A DNA stretch of 64,000 nt, from assembly GCA_000720995.1 (NCBI GenBank), contig JOEL01000002.1, positions 186,001-250,000 of the forward strand, written 5' to 3'. A program made the position numbers and the translations under genes. Origin of the DNA: Streptomyces celluloflavus. GTDB lineage: Bacteria > Actinomycetota > Actinomycetes > Streptomycetales > Streptomycetaceae. The notes under the pieces were generated by a model, which saw nothing but the letters and a program-made list of their open reading frames with translations, ran no database searches and was not told the DNA's origin. Positions 60,346 through 64,000 of the stretch are shown in pieces (positions within the stretch are counted from its first letter, which is position 1; the number at the start of each line of letters is the position of its first letter).

Positions 60346-60355
60346 GGTTATAGTC
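60346..60355 (+). promoter_or_regulatory. GGTTATAGTC promoter-like element, second copy
   Basis: Identical to 57230-57239, about 54 bases before the start of the PLP-enzyme gene. TATAGT could be a -10; no convincing -35 hexamer is present. Confidence 0.4.
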
Positions 60356-60408
60356 GGAATCGGCCCGGTGTTCCGCGCGGGCCCCGGAACCACTTGAGGA
60401 GCGCGTCG

Positions 60409-61566
60409 GTGAGCACCGCAGAACAGTCGCAGAGCCGGCCGGACCGGGACGGCGCGGCCGGCGCCCCGATCCCCACCATCGACGTCGACCGCACGGATCC
60501 GGACTACCGGAGCTGGCTCAAAGAAGCCGTCCGCAAGGTCCAGGCGGACGCCAACCGCACCGCCGACACCCACCTGCTGCGCTTCCCGCTGCCCGAGGAG
60601 TGGGGTGTCGACCTCTACCTCAAGGACGAGTCGACACATCCCACCGGCAGCCTCAAGCACCGGCTGGCCCGCTCGCTCTTCCTCTACGGGCTGTGCAACG
60701 GCTGGATCCGCCCCGGCAAGCCGGTCATCGAGTCGTCCAGTGGCTCCACCGCCGTCTCCGAGGCGTACTTCGCCAAGCTGGTCGGCGTCCCGTTCATCGC
60801 GGTGATGCCGGCCACCACCAGCCGGGAGAAGACCCGGCTGATCGAGTTCCACGGCGGCACCTGCCATCTCGTCCAGGACCCGCGGACCGTCTACGAGGTG
60901 TCGGCCCGGCTCGCCGCCGAGTCCGGCGGGCACTACATGGACCAGTTCACCTATGCCGAACGGGCGACGGACTGGCGCGGCAACAACAACATCGCCGAGT
61001 CGATCTACCACCAGCTGCGGCTGGAGCGGCACCCCGAACCCGCCTGGATCGTGGCCACCGCGGGCACCGGCGGCACCTCGGCGACCATCGCCCGGTACGT
61101 CCACTACATGCAGTACGACACCCGCGTCTGCGTCCCCGACCCGGAGAACTCCTGTTTCTTCCCCGGCTGGCTCACCGGCGACCCCGGGACCGACTGCGCC
61201 ACGGCCTCGCGTATCGAGGGCATCGGGCGGCCCCGGATGGAACCGAGCTTCCTGCCCGCCGCGATCGACCGGATGATGCGGGTCCCGGACGCGGCCAGTG
61301 TCGCCGCCGTCCGCGCCCTGGAGACGGCGATCGGCCGCAAGGCGGGCGGCTCGACCGGCACCGGGCTGTGGAGCGCCCTGAAGATCGTCGCGGAGATGCG
61401 CGCCGAGGGCCGTACGGGCTCCGTCGTCACCCTGCTCTGCGACCCCGGCGACCGCTACCTCGACAAGTATTACTCCGACGACTGGCTGGCCGCCCAGGGG
61501 CTGGACATCGCGCCCTATGCGCGCACCATCGAGACCTTCCTGACCACCGGCACCTGGTCGGACTGA
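60409..61566 (+). CDS. Cysteine-synthase-fold PLP enzyme
   Basis: Encodes 385 residues from GTG 60409 with GAGGAG 7 bases upstream. Fold-type II PLP features are [20 protein letters not shown] with the Schiff-base Lys near residue 82, the phosphate-binding GSTAVSEAY following SSS, the Gly-rich [15 protein letters not shown] near 217 and the C-terminal Ser/Asp region [17 protein letters not shown]. It resembles actinobacterial Cds1-type L-cysteine desulfhydrase or CysK-like proteins, which make or degrade cysteine. The neighbours do not settle which direction. Confidence 0.85.
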   Translation: MSTAEQSQSRPDRDGAAGAPIPTIDVDRTDPDYRSWLKEAVRKVQADANRTADTHLLRFPLPEEWGVDLYLKDESTHPTGSLKHRLARSLFLYGLCNGWIRPGKPVIESSSGSTAVSEAYFAKLVGVPFIAVMPATTSREKTRLIEFHGGTCHLVQDPRTVYEVSARLAAESGGHYMDQFTYAERATDWRGNNNIAESIYHQLRLERHPEPAWIVATAGTGGTSATIARYVHYMQYDTRVCVPDPENSCFFPGWLTGDPGTDCATASRIEGIGRPRMEPSFLPAAIDRMMRVPDAASVAAVRALETAIGRKAGGSTGTGLWSALKIVAEMRAEGRTGSVVTLLCDPGDRYLDKYYSDDWLAAQGLDIAPYARTIETFLTTGTWSD

Positions 61567-61683
61567 CCGGCCGCGCCCGCCTGCCCCGGTGGGCCCGCGC
61601 GCTCCGGCGGTCCGGTGCTGCCCCTGCGGGGCATGCCGTCCGGACCCGGTGGCCGGTGCCGCCGGGCCCCGGCCGGCGGTCCG

Positions 61684-62529
61684 TCAGCAGTCCGTGTCGT
61701 CCGCCGGCTCGCCCGCCACCAGCAGCTCCGGCGGCAGCTCCGAGATCTCCGCGCGCGCCCCGGCGGACAGCCCCGCGTCCGTCACCAGCACATCCACCTC
61801 GTCCAGCGAGGCGAACGAACTCAGGCCCACCGTGCCCCACTTGGTGTGGTCGGCGACCACCACCACCCGCCGCGCGGACCGCACGAAATGCCGGTTGGTC
61901 TCCGCCTCGGCGAGATTCGGTGTCGACAGTCCCGCCTCCACCGATATGCCGTGCACCCCGAGGAAGAGCACATCGAAGTGGAGCGACCGGATCGCCGCGT
62001 CCGCCACCGGGCCCACCAGGGTGTCCGACGGGGTGCGCACCCCGCCCGTCAGCACCACTGTCGGGGCCCCCGGGCGCGGCTCCGCGCCGCCGCTCGCCTC
62101 GGCCCGCTGGGCGCCGTAGAACACATCGGCCACCCGCACCGAATTCGTCACCACCGTCAGCTCCGGCACCTCCAGCAGCTGCTGCGCCAGCGCGAACGCC
62201 GTCGTGCCGCCCGCCAGCGCGATGGCGCTGCCCGGCGACGCCATCCGGGCCGCGGCCCTGGCGATGTCCTCCTTCGCGCTCAGCTCCAGCCCCGACTTCG
62301 CCTCGAAACCGGGCTCGTGTGCGCTCGGTTCGCTCACCGGCACCGCGCCGCCGTGCACCTTCTCCAGCATGCCCTGGCGGGCCAGCGCGTCCAGATCGCG
62401 ACGGACCGTCATGTCCGACACGCTGAGCCTGCGGGTCAGCTCATTGACCCGCACCCCGCCGCGCCGTCTGACCTCATCGAGGATCAGGGCCCGCCGCTGC
62501 TCCGCGAGGAGGTTGTGGCTGTCGCTCAC
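61684..62529 (-). CDS. DeoR/GlpR-family transcriptional regulator
   Basis: Encodes 281 residues from GTG 62529. The N-terminal winged HTH reads RRGGVRVNELTRRLSVSDMT then VRRDLDALARQGML, and the DeoR signature is followed by KVHGGAVPVSEPS. The C-terminal sugar-phosphate sensor domain shows SPGSAIALAGGTTAFALAQQ near 100 and VVADHTKWGTVGLSSFASL near 225. It represses carbohydrate-related genes until a phosphorylated sugar binds. The adjacent membrane protein gene is not an obvious target, so it may act elsewhere. Confidence 0.88.
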   Translation of the reverse strand: MSDSHNLLAEQRRALILDEVRRRGGVRVNELTRRLSVSDMTVRRDLDALARQGMLEKVHGGAVPVSEPSAHEPGFEAKSGLELSAKEDIARAAARMASPGSAIALAGGTTAFALAQQLLEVPELTVVTNSVRVADVFYGAQRAEASGGAEPRPGAPTVVLTGGVRTPSDTLVGPVADAAIRSLHFDVLFLGVHGISVEAGLSTPNLAEAETNRHFVRSARRVVVVADHTKWGTVGLSSFASLDEVDVLVTDAGLSAGARAEISELPPELLVAGEPADDTDC

Positions 62530-62768
62530 CCCGGCCCGTCCCTTCCGCCCGGTCCGCGAGCCCGGGTCGTCCGTGCCGGCTTGCGCCCGCGATCACTGGT
62601 GCCCTCATCCTCGCACGAGCCACCGACAGCGCGACGCGACCCGAATTGATGGCGTGAACGCGACAAGAATTTCACCGGCGGGGGGGTGGATGGATGTCCG
62701 CCTGCGGGCAGGAGAGAATCTGACGGCCCGTCGCCGCACGGCGCCGCACGACAACGGGGGACACACCA

Positions 62769-64000
62769 GTGGAGACCGCGGACACCACACCGCACGCCCG
62801 CCCGACGGACCGGGACGGCACGCCGCCCGGGCCCCAGGCCGCCGGACCGCGGCTCGCCCTGGAGCTGCTGGTGCACGGCGTCGGGGGCACCACCGCACAG
62901 CAGATGCTCGGTGACCCGCGCGTCCAGCTGATCACCGGCGACGCCACCGCGGCCTGCTACCGCCGCACCGCGGACGTGGACGCCGAACAGCGGCCCGACG
63001 ACTACCACGGCGAACCGGTCCGCGAGGCGTACTGCTGGTCCAACCTCACCTCGGGCAACGGCGCCCGCGCCCTGTGGCTGATCCTGCTCCCCTTCATGGT
63101 CGCCAACCTCGCCCACTGGATGCGCCCCGCCGCCCCGCCCGACCACAAGGCCCAGCGGATCTACGACGTCCTGGTGCGCATCCTCGCGCTCACCCTCACC
63201 GTCCTGCTGACCGCCGCGGCCTGCGAGGTCGCCCTCGATCTGACGGCCTGGCAGTGCGCCGGCTCCGCGTACTGCGTCGCCGGGAAGTCCTGGCTGGGCT
63301 TCCTCAGTCCCGCCCACGGCGGCTGGTGGAGCGCCCCCGGCCGCCGCCTCGTGCTCGCCTCCGCGGTGCCGCTGCTGCTCGTCGGCCTGCTCTGGTGGCT
63401 CTCGCACCGCACCTGGAGCGCCTACGAATCCGCCTCACCGCCACCGCGCCGCCCCGGCGCCACCCGCGACCTCCCCGCCGACGAACGCACCGCGCTCGGC
63501 CTGGACGGCTTCTGGTACGGCCGCCGGCTCGTCGGCCGGCTGCGCGCCGCCCACACCGCGGCCGGCGTCCTGACCATCGCCGCCGCCCTGCTCGTCGCCA
63601 CCGCGCGGACCGACCGGCACGGTGGCGCGGGCACCGCCCTCGCCTTCACCGGCCAGGGCCTCACCGCCCTGGTCGTCCTGCTGGCCGCCACCACCCTGGT
63701 GATCGTCTGGCGCACCGCCCGCAGCGAGGCCGCCCGGGACGACGAATCCGACCTCCTGATCGTGCGGGCGCTGCCGTACGCCGCCCTCGCCGTGCTGGCC
63801 CTCACCGCCGTGCACACCGCCTGGGCGCGCCCCGGAGCCGACAGCGCGGGCCCGCTGCCCGGCGCCGGGACCTTCGGCGGTATCGCCGTCCTCCAGGGGG
63901 CCGTGGTCCTCGCGCTGGCCGTCACCGCCGGGTTCCTCCAGCGCGCCGCCCACAGCACGGCGCGCACCGCCCTGCGCGGGATGGCCGGACCGGCGGTCGC
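62769..64000 (+). CDS. Large multi-pass membrane protein with N-terminal hydrolase-like motif, 3' partial
   Basis: Starts at GTG 62769 with GGGGGA 8 bases upstream and stays open for 410 codons to the window edge, so it is truncated by the window. The N-terminus LALELLVHGVGGTTAQQMLG resembles the VHG(V/I)GG loop of alpha/beta hydrolases. After it come a hydrophobic block starting LWLILLPFMVANLAHWMRP near residue 100 and at least five further membrane segments. A very similar large Streptomyces family of unknown function has the same layout. Activity is undetermined. Confidence 0.7.
   Translation, partial: METADTTPHARPTDRDGTPPGPQAAGPRLALELLVHGVGGTTAQQMLGDPRVQLITGDATAACYRRTADVDAEQRPDDYHGEPVREAYCWSNLTSGNGARALWLILLPFMVANLAHWMRPAAPPDHKAQRIYDVLVRILALTLTVLLTAAACEVALDLTAWQCAGSAYCVAGKSWLGFLSPAHGGWWSAPGRRLVLASAVPLLLVGLLWWLSHRTWSAYESASPPPRRPGATRDLPADERTALGLDGFWYGRRLVGRLRAAHTAAGVLTIAAALLVATARTDRHGGAGTALAFTGQGLTALVVLLAATTLVIVWRTARSEAARDDESDLLIVRALPYAALAVLALTAVHTAWARPGADSAGPLPGAGTFGGIAVLQGAVVLALAVTAGFLQRAAHSTARTALRGMAGPAV

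Overview
The window is high-GC actinobacterial chromosome, almost certainly Streptomyces or a very close relative. The evidence is GC-rich third codon positions, frequent GTG/TTG starts and 4-base ATGA/GTGA overlaps, a chaplin-like secreted protein, Tat/lipoprotein sugar-binding proteins, ROK and LacI regulators, and actinobacterial families such as DUF6421, DUF5134 and DUF4865. No rRNA, tRNA or CRISPR array was recognised. Most of it reads as ordinary chromosome with short operons and several scars of decayed mobile or regulatory DNA.

Layout. 0-5.9 kb: end of a CNNM/CorC transporter pair, an EccA/CbxX-type AAA+ ATPase with TPRs, a uridine-kinase-like P-loop enzyme and a secreted C39-like peptidase. 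5.8-10 kb: an accessory patch with a decayed tyrosine integrase, a small hypothetical gene, an AT-richer stretch, a chaplin-like protein and a TTC38-like TPR protein. 10-19 kb: an SDR, an OmpR-type response regulator whose histidine kinase has been deleted to a stub, secreted M28 and M1 peptidases, two HAD-type proteins, an M56/DUF5134 pair, VOC and GNAT genes. 19-23 kb: an amino-acid ABC importer (binding protein, permease, ATPase with 4-base overlaps) and a glycerophosphodiester phosphodiesterase. 23.3-26.6 kb: a compact DUF6421 / SDR / threonine-aldolase-like operon of unknown pathway.

26.7-34 kb: B3/B4-domain protein behind a strong palindrome, lysophospholipid acyltransferase, thioredoxin, flavin reductase, etfBA with a strong terminator, DinB protein and a citrate-lyase-like aldolase. 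34.4-42.4 kb: an alpha-galactoside utilisation locus with LacI regulator, ROK sugar kinase, secreted GH27 alpha-galactosidase, lipoprotein sugar-binding protein and two permeases. It has no own ATPase, so it presumably borrows a shared one such as MsiK. A perfect LacI-type palindrome lies between lacI and the ROK kinase gene.

42.7-64 kb: a kinase-NUDIX fusion, M20 peptidase, geranylgeranyl-reductase-like flavoenzyme, PrmC-like methyltransferase, a dead IS630 transposase, a fused two-component-system scar, a divergent MFS/ROK pair with a MITE-like inverted-repeat element at the ROK stop codon, an F420-type PPOX enzyme, a TetR/DUF4865/phosphotriesterase cluster, a RelE-type toxin-antitoxin pair, an acyltransferase-3 membrane enzyme, a SHOCT protein, an anti-sigma-type ATPase, a cysteine-synthase-fold PLP enzyme, a DeoR regulator and the start of a large membrane protein that runs off the window.
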